55,480 nt of DNA, from contig KN880590.1 in NCBI GenBank assembly GCA_000934385.1, forward strand, positions 1 to 55,480, read 5' to 3'. Positions 9,358-26,093 of this stretch are shown here, piece after piece. Position 1 is the stretch's first letter. The number at the start of each line of letters is the position of its first letter. Under the pieces are notes generated by a model that had not been told where the DNA came from, did no database searches, and worked only from the letters and a program-made list of their open reading frames with translations. The translations under genes were made by a program, and so were the position numbers. Origin of the DNA: Cylindrobasidium torrendii FP15055 ss-10. Lineage: Eukaryota; Basidiomycota; Agaricomycetes; Agaricales; Physalacriaceae.

Positions 9358-11866
9358 ATGGCAAAAGAGTACGATTTTGACAACGAGCGTCTCCGAGAGT
9401 ATCTTGCCGACCACACTGCGGGTCTGATGCGTAACGCGGACTCTGCGCGCGACAGAGAACCACCGCGCCCTCAGGTGTCCGTTCCAGATTTCACATCCCA
9501 GGCCAAGCGGCTTGCCAGTGTCGTCGCCCTCTTCCCAAACTCTATACTCACCGCCGATAACTTTGATGACACGTTGAACAAGGTGCTCAACACCCAATCC
9601 CTGGATCATCCACCTGAAATCATTCATGGCATGGCCGTGGAGTTGTACAAGCGACGTGGAGATGCATTCTTCCGCCTGCAGCGCACCAGAGATGCATCGC
9701 ATGCTTATACTATGGCTGTTCAGAAATTCGCCAAAGCCGATGCAAAAGGCATTTTACACAGGGACGAATTTCTGAACACCAAGTCCCTTGCCGTTTCGGA
9801 CAATTACCTTGCTGGCTTCTCTGCCCAGCTGAGCGCTGCCCAGGCCGCTCGCTGCTTCTATGAGTTGCATGAGTACGGAGCGGTATGTTTGCAGACACAG
9901 TTCTGGTCTTCTCTGACTTCTCAACAGGCCCTTGATTGGGCTACAGAGGTTGACGTTCTACAAAAGCATGTCCAATTCAGCGTTATGAGCGGCGAGAAGA
10001 CCCTGTTCGGTGAGCCTAATAATCCTCTGTATCATGTCAAGCTCACTTCTCGCTAGAGTGGGAGAGTTTCGGAATGCCTGACGCAGATTTCTATGCCGCC
10101 AGGATCCGTGCGTACCTCGTCGCCTTCGACACATACAGCTCCTTAGGAAACACGAGTGCCCGAACGGACTGTCTTTGGCAAGCGCAGTCTATCAGCGAGA
10201 ACGTGCCCTTCAAGTTCTCATCGAGCGTAAACGCAGTCGCTCCACTTCCTGACCTCGAGCGCGTCTCTGAGACCACTGCGACGCGCCACCCAGATCCAGG
10301 TGTCGTCCATCGTCAGAAAGTCATCGACGCGAGCATCCAAGTACGCGGGTCCTGGCGCAAGCTCACTCAGACAGACCAAATAGGTTCGCGATTCAGCGTG
10401 ACCTCCTTCGTGTTCGAGGGTACGCCCTTTGTCTTCTTTTATTTCCGCCTGTACTAAGGGTGTGTAGGCACTCTGTACATCTTCGGTGGCCAGAAAGACG
10501 CCATTGGACCGTTCTACAGGGAGCTATGGGCTTGTGATCTTGAGTCGACAGCGCGCAAATGGCGACAAATGCCCCAATATCCCTGGCCTAAATCGGGTGG
10601 CTATGAAGATTATTGTGGCCTCTGCTTTGCACTCGACAAAGAGAATGCGCGCGCATACTTGTTCCGCGGTAGCCTCAACGTCGCCTACTTTGATCTACGG
10701 TCGAAGCAGTGGGCACGCCTGAAGACGACATGCTCTGGGACGTGGCCGTATCCCCACGATGTGCGCAACTATTCTGCGCAGGTCGTAGACGAAAGGCTTT
10801 ATATATTCGGGGGCCGTACTACACAGACGCCAGTTGGAACAGACCTCTTCATGGCTCTCAACCTCAAAACCCTCAAAGTAAGTGATGAATACCAGTGTCA
10901 GCACAGGACTTAACCACCAAGTTATCTAGTGGGAATGTCTTTCGGGCAATAACTCAGGAGACGATCCGAGCTATTCTCGGCCTGGACTTCGTGAATGGGC
11001 CGCCAGCTGGGTGTCGAAAGATAAGCAGAAAATATTCTTCTTCGCTGGGAATGCGGACCGTATGGGCGCGGGCATGTTCAAGAAAAAGCACGGTGGGGAT
11101 CACAGCTTTGACTACGACGACCTCTGGAGCTGGAACGTTTCCGAGAAGGTCTGGAGGAGGGAACGCGTCGTGGGAAATCGTCCAAGCAGGCGAACGGAGA
11201 TGTCATACGTTTATGTACGTCCCTCGTCCCATTCGCCTCGTCCCTTCTCATCACGCGTGCAGAATCCCGTTCTCGATAAGTTCTTCATCTTTGGAGGCTA
11301 TAGCCCAACAGTCCCGACGACGAACTTCAGCAGGCGCAATACTATGTTTACATTTAGTTACTACGCTGACACCTTCATGTTGGACTCTGATGACCCATCC
11401 AAGTCCTCCTTCAAGCATGTAATCACGCGTGGGTTCCCTTCGTACCGTGCCCTTGGGCAGCTCGTTGTCGACGACCAGACGGGCAAGACCTATTTGTGGG
11501 GCGGGTACACCAACACACAGTTCGTCCCTCAGCACAAGTCCAGCAATATCAACACGACGCGTAATTTTACGGACTTGTGGGAGCTCCGTGTGGATGTAGA
11601 GGGTGGCGGTTTTGAGGGTGTAAATCTAGATGAAGAGGCTCGCACCGCAAAAGCGGGGCCGTTCTGTCGATGCTTCAACTGTGAATCGACCGGATCGTGG
11701 CAAAAATGCGGTGGTGAGTGACGGGCCCGTCTTATGTCGGGATCACATCGATGCTGACTGGTGAGCTATAGGAACATGCAAGGGGAAGGCGTTTTTCTGT
11801 TCTCAGGCTTGCTTGAAAGAGGGATGGAAAGAGCACAAGCAGAGACATGGCTGCCGCAAGGTGTAG
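9358..11866 (+). CDS. TPR-like, kelch-repeat, MYND zinc-finger protein
   Basis: About eight exons give roughly 720 residues. The N-terminal 250 residues are helical with TPR-like segments (AVELYKRRGDAFFRLQRTRD, YTMAVQKFAKAD, ARCFYELHEYGA). Kelch-type blades follow: GTLYIFGGQKDAIGPFYREL, ERLYIFGGRTTQTPVGTDLF, KIFFFAGNADRMG, DKFFIFGGYSPTV and KTYLWGGYTNTQF. The last 45 residues form a MYND finger with CRCFNC, CGGTCKG, FFCSQACLKEGW and HGC. MYND fingers and kelch propellers both bind proteins, so a scaffold or adaptor role is likely; no catalytic domain is visible. The first intron (9883-9927, 45 nt) is in frame and open. Other introns follow GEKTLF, SFVFE, NLKTLK, MSYVY and QKCGG. The start MAKEYDFDNERLREY is the first ATG in frame. 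Confidence 0.85.
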
Positions 11867-12523
11867 ATGGATCCGTGACCGCAGCTTCTCTGAGTAGTAC
11901 ATACGTGTACCAGGATGTGGAATATGGTGTACTGTATGTACGCAGAAGTCGTGCTAAGATGTGCTTCTCTTGGCATCATTTGTCGGGCTGGCTCCGTATG
12001 AAAGCACGAGATACCCAATGTAGCAAAAAGCACTCCGAAAATATTGAAACTAGAGGAACAGTTTTAGCATACCGCAATTCTTTCATGAATAGACTGTATC
12101 CATAGTGCTTGAGCTTGACCCCCAGACTGAGCCTGACGCCTCAATTTTCGATCTACAGTGAGCGTGGGAAGATCGTGATATGATACGTATCTCAAACCAC
12201 CGTCGAGTCCGTTCATGCTGTCCCCTGGCTGTCCCTGCCGTTTGGACGCGCGGAGCCATTCCGTTGCCATTCCGAGTCCGCGAAGACTTACTAGGAAATC
12301 CAGCAACATTTTATGTTCAACCGTCCTTCGCCGCTGGTCGGGCGATGTGGCTTCTCCGGATCACGTCCCCGTACTTTGCAGCGTTCTTGGATTCAGCAAG
12401 AGTCAGTGAGTACACAACGGTTCCGGGCAGTTTCGAAACGACCGAGGAGCGATCGCTCCTTCAAGTCTATATAACATTGCTCGCATTTGAACTTGTTGGT
12501 TTGTGACGCCCAAGACTTAGACT
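11867..12523. other. 657-bp intergenic region
   Basis: The stretch lies between the MYND protein and the transporter. Only short frames without recognisable motifs occur on either strand. It presumably holds the 3' end of the upstream gene and the promoter of the transporter. No clear TATA box or repeat was seen. Confidence 0.4.
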
Positions 12524-17528
<5,005 letters not shown>

Positions 17529-17681
17529 ACCCCACTCAGTACTAGCCTTGGACATTACATGGACATTACATACCCTTCTCAGCCTTACAGTATACCTTAT
17601 ATCGCTCGCTAATTTTCAATCATTCCCCCATCACTTTGTCCACGTGATTGCCAATATTCCCTGCGATCACATCTCTACGTC

Positions 17682-18729
17682 ATGACGCTACCTCGCTGGA
17701 CGCGTCCACTACGCGTTGTCGCTGTCGCTGGCGCCGTCTCATATTACTTCTTTGCCCCGGATAAACCGCGTGGTGCGCGCACCGAAGATGCCTTACCTCT
17801 AAGCCCACGGCATTTCACCAGCACAACAGTCGTGAAGAGCGAACCGGCCGACCCAGCGGGCAACACCCGACTCATTACACTCGCTGTACCACCCGATCTC
17901 ATCCCGAAGAACGAGAGTGCACCGAAGACGATATGGTCTGTATTCATCAAGGACGACGATATCCAGGTTGAGCGGCCGTACACTCCGCTCGAGGGCATAG
18001 ACGAGAATGGGCAGATGAAGTTCTGGGTCAAGCGCTACAAAAATGGAGAAGTCGCGCGCTGGCTTCACTCGAAGCGTCAAGGGGATCAAATTGAGCTGCG
18101 CGGACCCTTACAGACGTTCCACTGGGATGAGGAAAAGGCCTGGGACGATGTGGTTATGGTGCGTCTGCCCAACTTGCCAATAGTTTGCTTGTCCAACATA
18201 TTGGTTGCAGATATCGGGTGGTACAGGAATCACACCATTCTACCAGCTCTTTCACGAGTATGTGAGGCGAAACCCGACATCCAAGACACGCTTCACACTG
18301 CTTCACGCATCTCGCACACCCTCTGAACTTCCTCCGCCAAGCATCCTCAGGCCAATGCTAGAGCACCCTAACCAAAATATGACTGTTCGTCTCTTCGTCT
18401 CCTCTCTGGACTCCCAAACACCTCCTTTTGGCGTGACTACGATTGGGCATATTGACAGGAAGGCGGTACAAGATAGCCTTGGTATGACTACCACTTGGAA
18501 ACAATTTCTAACTGGGCAATCACCTCAAAAGCCTGATCGCAGGATAATGTTTCTTGTCTGTGGGCCCGAGTCGTACGTATTCTTACGCTGGACGAAGGAA
18601 GAAGTTTACCTTTGGTTTAGCATGATAAGCGCCATTGCTGGCCCCTACGGGCGCAACTACTCGCAAGGACCAGTGGCTGGAATACTTGGGGAGCTGGGAT
18701 TCACTTCAAGTGAGGTTCGAAAGCTCTGA
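17682..18729 (+). CDS. NADH-cytochrome b5 reductase
   Basis: Three exons give about 315 residues. The enzyme passes electrons from NADH through FAD to cytochrome b5 for sterol and lipid modification. An N-terminal hydrophobic anchor (VVAVAGAVSYYFF) follows basic residues, as in outer mitochondrial membrane Mcr1. The FAD-binding motif ERPYTPL is followed by the phosphate-binding GEVARWLHS region. After intron 1 comes the nicotinamide-binding GGTGITPFYQLFHE, and near the end CGPE, split by intron 2. The family C-terminal Phe is replaced by a longer ending, SEVRKL. Intron junctions VVM/ISGGTG and CGPES/MISAIAG are in phase. It follows the transporter with 153 bp between, same strand, no functional tie. 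Confidence 0.88.
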
Positions 18730-19076
18730 ACAAGGCGGCACTCAATAAGGTGGATCCTTCGTCCACACTATGGATTAGGTGCAGGAGTCTTTGTTTTGTT
18801 TCTTATGCCTGCGCATACGTAGCTAGAAATCGTAGTTCTCCTTGCATTCAATGGGAACATCCATAGACGAAGCAATACATTTTTGCCAGCCGAGGAAAAA
18901 GAGGAGGATAACACGCCAGGATGGTCTTCCCACATCTTGCGAATGGCGGTTGCAAGTCCGAAAGGTCGAGCAGGACGTCGAGAGTTCAAACGAACAAGCT
19001 CAAGCTCAAGCAGAGCTCAAGCGCTCATACATAGTTCGCTGATCGGGCCGATGTCCGATCGCTTCTGACCTCTGCA
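18730..19076. other. 347-bp intergenic region
   Basis: The region contains a CAAGCT-rich patch (about 18995-19022). On the minus strand a short open frame ends in a hydrophobic stretch plus CKENYDF, but it has no ATG and no supporting splice sites. I see no gene I can support. Confidence 0.35.
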
Positions 19077-19756
19077 ATGTCCCATCATCTCTTTATCCTG
19101 TCGCCCTCGGACACGCCAATATACAGCCTCACGCACTCATCATCAAAACCCGTCACGTCTGTCTCGTCTCCTTTAGCGTCGAATTTGCCAACATGGTCGA
19201 CGTCTGCCTTTGCAGGGACGCTCACTGCGTTATCCGGCGCGTCAAGTGCATCGAACCACACAGCTAGCGGCGGAGTACGCATGGGTGGCGGGCAAGATCG
19301 CCATGTCATACAAATGATTGCGAACGCTAGTCTGGATGCCGTAGAAGATGTTATGCGCAAGGAGAACACAATGTGATCCCATCTTCGACCATCCTCAATG
19401 TCCGCTCAATTGGCTAGGACAGGTACTTGAAATCAGTCGACAAGTTCAATGAGTGGACAGTTTCGGCCTTCATTACCCCTGGCAGTGCGTGACCCGCACT
19501 CTTGTTGAACATCTCACTCATGGGTAGAAAGATACTAAGTTTCTGTTACTGCATGAAGGCAAGAACGACGATGGGATTAAGTCATTCTTCACGGACGTAT
19601 GGGAGCTTTATGTGAAAGTGCGTGTCGTCTCTTTGTAATGAAAGCTTGTGAACAGTTGACTAGACTATGCTCAATCCATTCCACACCGCACATACACTCA
19701 TCAAAAGTCCCGTGTTCGACACCAGAGTCCGCCAGAGTGCAAAGAAGTACCTCTAG
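19077..19756 (+). CDS. TRS20: TRAPP complex subunit 2 (sedlin, Trs20)
   Basis: Four exons give about 180 residues. Sedlin is a small core subunit of TRAPP, which activates Ypt1/Rab1 in ER-Golgi traffic. The sequence begins MSHHLFILSPSDTPIYSL, the longin-like first strand. The family helix HVIQMIANASLDAVEDV follows, then SVDKFNEWTVSAFITPG, TKFLLLHEGKNDDGIKSFF, WELYVKTMLNPFH and the terminal FDTRVRQSAKKYL. Introns fall after KENTM, TPG and YVK, with phases that restore these motifs exactly. About 50 residues of Ser/Thr/Ala-rich sequence are inserted between strand 1 and the first helix, making it longer than the 140-residue human protein. Confidence 0.9.
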
Positions 19757-19857
19757 CGGAACACTCTTGGGCTCTCTACAACTACATTACGAATACAATG
19801 GACTTGACGCCTACGTCAAATCGAGGCATAGATACGGTCGTAAATTTCGTCATTGCC

Positions 19858-20428
19858 TCACTTGGCCAATGTTCTCTCCGTCCCCAATTGCAATTGCTTT
19901 CCTGAAGGATCCACAACCAACACTGCGACCTGAAAGCAACTCTCTGTACTTTCTGGAATCTTAGGCCCTCCGCTTTCGATGATCTTCTTGACTCCACCTC
20001 TCCAATCAAGTCGCCTCTCAGGTCGTGATAGTGTGCTTCTTTCTGACGCCAGCGCGATAATTTCCAATGCCAGAGGCTATCGATGCTTGAGCCAACATGG
20101 TTCATCAGCTTTTACAATACGCGCACCTTGAAATCCGCCCATGAACTCTCCCGTGTTGAAGTATCCACCCACACATCTTGGCATCTGGGCTTTGACTGCA
20201 TTACTTGTGCTAGTGTGAGCTGCATGTTTTGCTCTTGTTCACGCATTCCTCGACGCCGACGCCAGATCAGATATCCACCGCATGGTGCAAATGCGAGGAA
20301 TAAGCCGACAGCGATGGATATTCCGATGTATCTGTCGGTCAGTGAGTCGATGTGAGGAGAGGAAATGAGTAAGCGTACACTCCCATGGGACCACCACCCA
20401 TGTTGGCGTTGTACCCGGCGAGAGACAT
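19858..20428 (-). CDS. single-pass membrane protein, unknown function
   Basis: Three exons give about 155 residues. The N-terminus MSLAGYNANMGGGPMG leads into one strong hydrophobic helix (GISIAVGLFLAFAPCGGYL), followed by the basic stop-transfer IWRRRRG and a soluble domain with WVDTSTRESSWADFK and QVAVLVVDPSGKQL. Donor gtacgc after GGPMG joins GVY/IGISIAV in frame and builds the helix; the second intron is bounded by ADFK/PLALE. The arrangement predicts a short outside or luminal N-terminus and a cytoplasmic domain of about 110 residues. I do not recognise a family. It converges on the sedlin gene, with ends 101 bp apart. Confidence 0.6.
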
Positions 20429-20813
20429 GGTACTAAGTACTTGGAGAGGATTACTGGGCTCTACGACGCGTGCTTGCACCTCGGTGAGGAGATGGGAGGA
20501 GGGAAAGAAGACCCAGGCCGGATGAATACAACTGGCGATCCTGGGTCCGCTCGGCAAGTAGGGCACCACAGCGCTTTGGCTATGTTGTTGATAATGGTTA
20601 ACACGTAACCCACGGGCTCGGGCATTTCGCCAAAATTTCGATACTTAAATCGTCGGATCGTTCAAAGTACGCAGCCGGACGGCTATGGGTGGGTAACCCC
20701 ACGGTCCTTCACAATCTCGGAGTCGCGCCGGGAGCAAGGCCTTCGATGCACGTGCCGATGCCGATCGGGCAGAATGAAGTGATCAACTCAAAGTACGTCA
20801 GCTTCGGCAAGCC
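20429..20813. other. 385-bp divergent intergenic region
   Basis: This is the shared upstream region of the membrane protein and the rhomboid gene. A TACTTAAAT stretch lies near 20641-20649. Open frames here are chance continuations of antisense or out-of-frame sequence. Confidence 0.35.
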
Positions 20814-21907
20814 ATGTTCTCCTTCCTCCCAACGCTGGTGCGGTGTGCACCGAGGGGTGTCGGCTTGCTCAGATCTACACCTCGAAATATCGGAAACTCA
20901 GCGCATTTATCGACAAACCGCTCCCTTTCGACCGGTTCACGACGCGTCGGGTTCTTTAACAACAATGCTACTCCGCTTTCGAGCCCACTGCAGACATTTC
21001 GGGGGGTGTTTCGACGCGCATACCACAACGAAAGACCGAATAGCAGATATGCACACCGGAACTTTAGGAATGGCGCGTCTGGGAACAAGTCAAGGACATC
21101 GGTGTTCGCATTCCTGGACAGGATTCCCGCGAACTGGGTATTTTATGGGATCATTGGCACAAATGTTCTGGTGTTCGCAATGTGGCGGTCTATAGTCACA
21201 GTGCGTGTCCCGTAGTTGTCTTCTTGATATAGCCTAACCTCTGAGCAGAGGGAGCAACAAATATTCATGATTCAAAACTTCACCACATCCATGACCAACA
21301 CAGTCCAACGACCGTGAGATACCGTCGAATGCTGGCGAGTAGTGGGAGTCGCTGAGCTTAATACAGATGGACCCTCCTAACGGCCGCGTTCTCCCATGCC
21401 GATATGAAGCACATCCTCTTCAATGGCATGACTTTCTTCTTCTGTGCGCGCAGTGTCCTTGATCTCCTTGGGCCGCGTCGATTTCTGGCGCTATATACGT
21501 CCGGTCCGTCATCCCTTCTCGAAACAAGTCTGTGTAATACTGAAACCGTTTAGCTGCCGTTATATCCAGTTTGGTAGCTTCTATATCCACACAAGGAAAT
21601 CCTCGTTCAATGACACTGGGAGCAAGCGGTGCGTTTATCCATTCTCAATAGCGTTTTTAACATTCATCTAACACCATTAGGTGCCGTATTTTCCGTTTTG
21701 TCTGTGATTGGATGTGTCGCACCGTACTCGACGTTTTACGTCTATTTCATCCCTGTTCCAGCGTATCTCGCCGTGGGCGGACTATTCGCGTACGATGCGT
21801 ACAAGTGGTATGCCATGCCACCTGATGGCACAAGTCATGCCGGTCATATTGCTGGTGCATTGACAGGACTGGGATATTTCCTGCTCTTCCGGGGGCGTCA
21901 TTTCTAG
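20814..21907 (+). CDS. mitochondrial rhomboid serine protease (Pcp1/PARL type)
   Basis: Five exons give about 300 residues. Mitochondrial rhomboids cleave inner-membrane anchors of proteins such as dynamin-like GTPases and cytochrome c peroxidase. The first 95 residues are Arg/Ser/Asn-rich with no acidic cluster, a typical presequence. Helix 1 is WVFYGIIGTNVLVFAMW. TAAFSHADMKHILFNGM follows, carrying the rhomboid HxxxxHxxxN pattern. The catalytic Ser is in MTLGASGAVFSVLSV, split by an intron inside GASG. The catalytic His is in TSHAGHIAGALTG. Introns were placed at IVT/REQQ, QRP/WTLL, YTS/AAVIS and GASG/AVFS; all are in phase. The stop follows FRGRHF at 21905-21907. Confidence 0.9.
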
Positions 21908-22293
21908 ATCACCGTACAACAGTTGATAGAACACTAGTATCAAGCTCACTGCAAGCCCGACTCTAAATTAACCAAGTGTGTGAAGCAGTTTATCAGACCT
22001 ACGACGACTGTGTTGTCCTTTCAGCTCCAGATAGTCGGATCGTGTCCTTGAACCTATCTGTATCGCTTCGCCAATACAGTACAAGTACAAGTACGCGTTG
22101 TATATGCTGAGAATTGGTCTGAGTCGGAGAACCTGGGTTATAATTGCACATCTTCGTTGTGGGGTGCACACAAGTCTTACGTGTGGCGTGACCCGATCGC
22201 GTGTCGATCGTCCAAAGTACTGGTTCGAACACGTGGGATGAATTTCGAGGACGCGCAGCTTGTCTCCTTCCTCCCACCATCACGAACATCATC
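21908..22293. other. 386-bp intergenic region
   Basis: It holds the 3' end of the rhomboid gene and the promoter of the phosphatidylserine synthase gene. It includes a short CAAGTA-type tandem stretch near 22080 and an E-box (separate entry). No coding frame is supported. Confidence 0.4.
22230..22235. promoter_or_regulatory. CACGTG E-box upstream of PS synthase
   Basis: A perfect CACGTG palindrome lies 58 bp before the ATG of the phosphatidylserine synthase gene. In budding yeast CHO1 is controlled by bHLH factors Ino2/Ino4 through E-box-like inositol elements. A similar link here is only an inference from position and motif. Confidence 0.3.
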
Positions 22294-23141
22294 ATGGCCC
22301 CCCGCAAAAATGCAAAGCTGCAGAATGAGGAAGAGCGCAAAGCCGATGCTTTGCAGCAATACCAGGACTCGGAGGGCCATTTCACACTTGTCCGGTGCGT
22401 ACCTTCGCCATGCTGTCACCCCGACCCCTCCGCCCTAAGAAAAGCTCCTTTCGCTGACGATGGCACGGTTCAGAAACTTCCGTCTCGCCGATCTGGTCAC
22501 CATTATGAACGGCGTCTGCGGCTCATTCTCCATCTTCTCCTCTGCAAACTACCTTGCGTCCAAAGACCCGGACTATCTGTGGATGGCACTTTGGTGTCCC
22601 CTTGCCGGCCTCATGTTCGATTTCTTCGACGGAAAAGTAGCGCGCTGGCGCAAGTCGAGCAGCATGCTCGGCCAGGAGCTCGACAGTCTGGCGGATCTGG
22701 TGCGTCCCTTGAGCAAGTCAACTGATCAGCTAAATTGAAAACATTTGCTACTAGATCTCATTCGGCGTTGCGCCGTCTGTGCTTGCCTTTACCGTTGGTT
22801 TACGCACCTACCTCGATACTGTGCTTTTGACAAGTTTCATCTGCTGCGGCCTCGCCCGTCTCGCCAGGTTCAATGCAACAGTCGCGCTCATACCTAAAGA
22901 TGGTGGAGGCAAGGCCAAGTATTTCGAAGGGCTACCTATCCCTTCCTCCCTCGTTCTTGTCGGTGTACTTGCCTGGTTCGTGAAGAACGGTTGGATAGAG
23001 GGACAGGCTGGACTTCCGCTGGGAAAGTTGACGTTGTGGGGCCCGGAAGGCGGACGGGGTGAGGTGCATCTCATCAGCTTTGTTTTCGGTCTGTGGGCAG
23101 CCGCCATGGTGTCCAAAACGCTCCGGGTGCCAAAGCTCTGA
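22294..23141 (+). CDS. CHO1: CDP-diacylglycerol-serine O-phosphatidyltransferase
   Basis: Three exons give about 238 residues. The enzyme makes phosphatidylserine from CDP-diacylglycerol and L-serine in the ER membrane. The CDP-alcohol phosphotransferase signature DG(x2)AR(x8)G(x3)D(x3)D is complete: DGKVARW, then MLGQELDSLAD. NFRLADLVTIMNGVCGSFSI forms the first membrane segment. SFGVAPSVLAF and LARLARFN are typical of the PS synthase branch, as is YFEGLPIPSS. Intron 1 ends at a TTCAG acceptor to give LVRNFRLAD; intron 2 splits SLADL/ISFG. The length matches fungal Cho1 cores with a short N-terminus (MAPRKNAKLQNEEERKA). Confidence 0.93.
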
Positions 23142-23551
23142 GGATTGGGAGGCAGTGTACGTCGGGGCTTGTGGATTTATTTGTGGAGGATGACATATCT
23201 ACGGTACCATTCAGCCTGGGACTGATATACGGCATTGGGGCATCTGTGTACAGTTTATATACGCGACTAATGACACGCTACGATTCGACTCCATGCACAG
23301 CCTGAGCATCCTCGTGGCCTCAGGCCTCAGTGCCGACCAACGTCACGTCTGAACATACTGTGCCTCATGAGGAAATAGCCCAGGACCCGGGTCAAGCGTG
23401 ATTTGTGGGTCCATTGAGGACCAACGCGGTAGATACATCGCGTTGCTGGGAGGAATTATAACTGGGAAATGAGCGAACATGGGAGAAACAACATTGTTAG
23501 ACCGAACAACCGCGTATGTACTTCATAAAATACAAAAGTTGCTTTAAAACA
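23142..23551. other. 410-bp convergent 3' region
   Basis: The stretch lies between the ends of the PS synthase and BOP1 genes. No coding frame, repeat or RNA gene is recognisable. Confidence 0.4.
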
Positions 23552-25991
23552 TTAGCTACACCATACATTGACTGCCCCGTCTGCACCACCGCTGACAAGC
23601 CATGGCTGGTTCGGGCACCATTTCACCTGAAGAACGCCGAGCCCCTCCTTGTTTTCATGCCCGCGGAGAATCTTCAGCGGGACGATGAGCGGGTCCGTCA
23701 TCAAGTCGCTGAACACCCGCGAGTGGAATATTTGGATAGTACCGTCGTCGGAAGACGATGCGAAAAGCGGGTACGTCGGGTGGAACTGCAGCGAGCGGAT
23801 CGCGCGCGAGTGATACCTACAGACATCAGCATACAACGTATAACAATGGAAATCAAGAAACGTACCGAAGAACTTTGTAAGGCTTTGAGCTCAGATCGAG
23901 GTCGAACCAACACAACTTCCTGTCGTACCCTCCAACAATAACGTGGTCCCCGGAAGCGTGGATATCCATGCTTGATATCCATTTTATGCCGGGCATGAGG
24001 GTCTTGAGAAGTGTCTGCTCCGCCAAATTATAAATCCGCACATACTGCTGTGTTGCAACGAAGAAATGCGGCTTCGTTGGGTGGAAGCGCACGAGCTGAA
24101 TGTCGCCGCGTATCTTTTTGAACGGCGCCTGTGAGTGACGTCGTGTTATCTGGTGAATCCAGACACCGCCCTGTGCACCGCTGGAGACCGTGGAGAGGTA
24201 GTCGCCTTTGCGATGCCATGCAATTTGACGTGGGAGTCCAGAGCCGGAAGAGAGCTGAATCGAGAGCAAAGGAGTGTCGATAGTCCATTTGCTACTCGAC
24301 GCTGTCGTCCACTTTATGGGAGACGGCGTCTCTGGTGCTGGTGGCAATGTGGCAGGAGCGAGGAGCTTGTAGGTGAGCTCGTATACTGCAGCGGGAAGGT
24401 TGGGAGGGATGACGAAGTGGAGGGTCTCTTCACTGCGGGGATGCGTTAGAAATTGGTTGATAGGATGAGCATTGATGAGAAGCGCACATGCCAACGACGA
24501 AGTAGCATACGTCCGTACGAGGGCACCATTCGACGGCCCCAATCTTGCCTGAGAATTTCCAGCGCTTGACTTCACGGCCGACGTTGATTTCCCAGAGGCT
24601 GACAATACCGTTATCGTCCCCACTGACCACCCAAGTACCGCTGGGGTGCACGCTAAGGCAACGCGCATAGCTGCTGGGGTGTGAGAAGGTCAATGATTTG
24701 TATGTCGGGAATGGTCGAAGGCTGTTAGGACTGGGAAGCTTAGGAATGAGGGATTTAGGATCAATGTTAAGCTTGGCGCGTTGTATACGAGGTGCGAGGT
24801 ATAAGTCGAGCTGGCGACTAAAGCGCTCCTTGATGAAGCGGTCGTATCCCGGTACAAGACGCAACGAAGAGTACTTTTGCGGGAGATAGTCACGTTCTCT
24901 GTCCTCCGCGTCCTTGTCCTCCCATTCCTTTCGCTCCTGGTCCGTGGGCAGGTACTCCTCTGGAGGATTGTAAGATTCAGCATTGGTTGGCAACTTGGGC
25001 TTGGGCGCAGGAAGAGCAGGGGCCAATGTAGTAGATGCGTCGGATTTCCAAATGTCGTATAGCTGTGTCCGTTTAGATGAAGTCTTGGGTTTGTTGGGAA
25101 CGATGCGCCCTGCGCGAATGGCGCGCAGAATCTTCATAACCTAATGAAAAATGAGATAAATTCTGACAACACAACATTGTTCTGACCTTCTTTTTCTCCC
25201 ATTTACTTGGTATCCAACGGCGTTTAGGCTCAGGTGCAGCCGACAAAGGCATCACTTCCACCTGGCTAGTGAACCATTCAACAGTGGGCTCGTATGGGTC
25301 GTAGTTTCCGTCCGGATTTTCATGGTCATAGAGGCGCTTGATAATGTCAAGTTCCTCTGCAGACAAAGGTTTGTCGGTTTGAGCATTCTTGTCGAAGGCA
25401 GATGTCCAGGCAGATGGGTCCTCGACAGTTGCGAGGAATTTGTCCAACTCATCACCACGAGCCGGTCTGAGCACACGTTTTCCATCCATGTCATATCCAA
25501 TGTGGGGCAGGTCGTCATACCAATGCATTGGAACATTTCCTACACGATTGGGCGCCTGTTGAAAATTGGGATTCGTTGGTTGAACGAAAACGGGCAGGAC
25601 GCACCTCTTCCGTTGAAGAATCTGAATCATAGTCGGGCTCAATCTCTGGATATACGCGCTTTGGTTGGCCAGTAATGTCCGAGGTCACAGTCTTGGCTCT
25701 TGGGAAGACATGCAAAGACTCTGCGTCTGAATCGCTTTCCTCTTCTTCGTCCACCTCCTCTTCGTCAAGGTCTCCTTCGACATTGTCCGAGTTGAATTCA
25801 CTGTCGCCGTCGCTGTCACTGCCAACGTCTATCTCTGGAAACTCTTCTACATCGCCGTCGGACTCTGCCTCGTCGTCGCCCTCCTCATCGCTGTGCATAG
25901 CGAGATCGACAGCCTTTTGAAATGTGGGTGGGGGCGCATCGTCTTCTGTACGCTGTTTGCGTTTTCTGTTGGCACCGTCGAGGACGCCCAT
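23552..25991 (-). CDS. ERB1: ribosome biogenesis protein BOP1/ERB1
   Basis: About six exons give around 730 residues (human BOP1 is 746). With PES1/Nop7 and WDR12/Ytm1 it forms the PeBoW complex needed for 27S pre-rRNA processing in 60S assembly. The N-terminal 110 residues are a nucleolar-type acidic region of Asp/Glu/Ser runs after MGVLDGANRKRKQ. The BOP1 domain follows with YDDLPHIGYDMDGKRV, DEYL-like LATVEDPSAWTSAFDK, RLYDHENPDGNYDPYEP, RRWIPSKWEKKKV and RAIRAGRIVP. The WD40 part carries CLSVHPSGTWVVSGDDNGIV, HASGDHVIVGGYDRKLCWFD and the last blade WLVSGGADGAVNVW. Introns follow SSTEE, KWEKKK, the VCYFVVG region and LRYV. The start lies 102 bp from the divergent ARP4 start. Confidence 0.93.
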
Positions 25992-26093
25992 CGTCGTTGA
26001 AGTAAAGCAGTGATCGCGAAGAAAAGATTTTGCAAAGCCTCCGAAAGCCGACCCAGAATACGTCATACATAAACACGCTCTTAACCACCAAGC
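25992..26093. promoter_or_regulatory. 102-bp bidirectional promoter BOP1/ARP4
   Basis: Only 102 bp separate the divergent start codons of BOP1 and ARP4, so both promoters must overlap. Both genes serve nuclear growth functions, which makes co-expression plausible, but no specific site was recognised. Confidence 0.45.

Noticed and set aside
20689..21195. 168-codon plus-strand frame overlapping the rhomboid gene
   Set aside because: The rhomboid frame shows catalytic motifs and a presequence; this overlapping frame does not.
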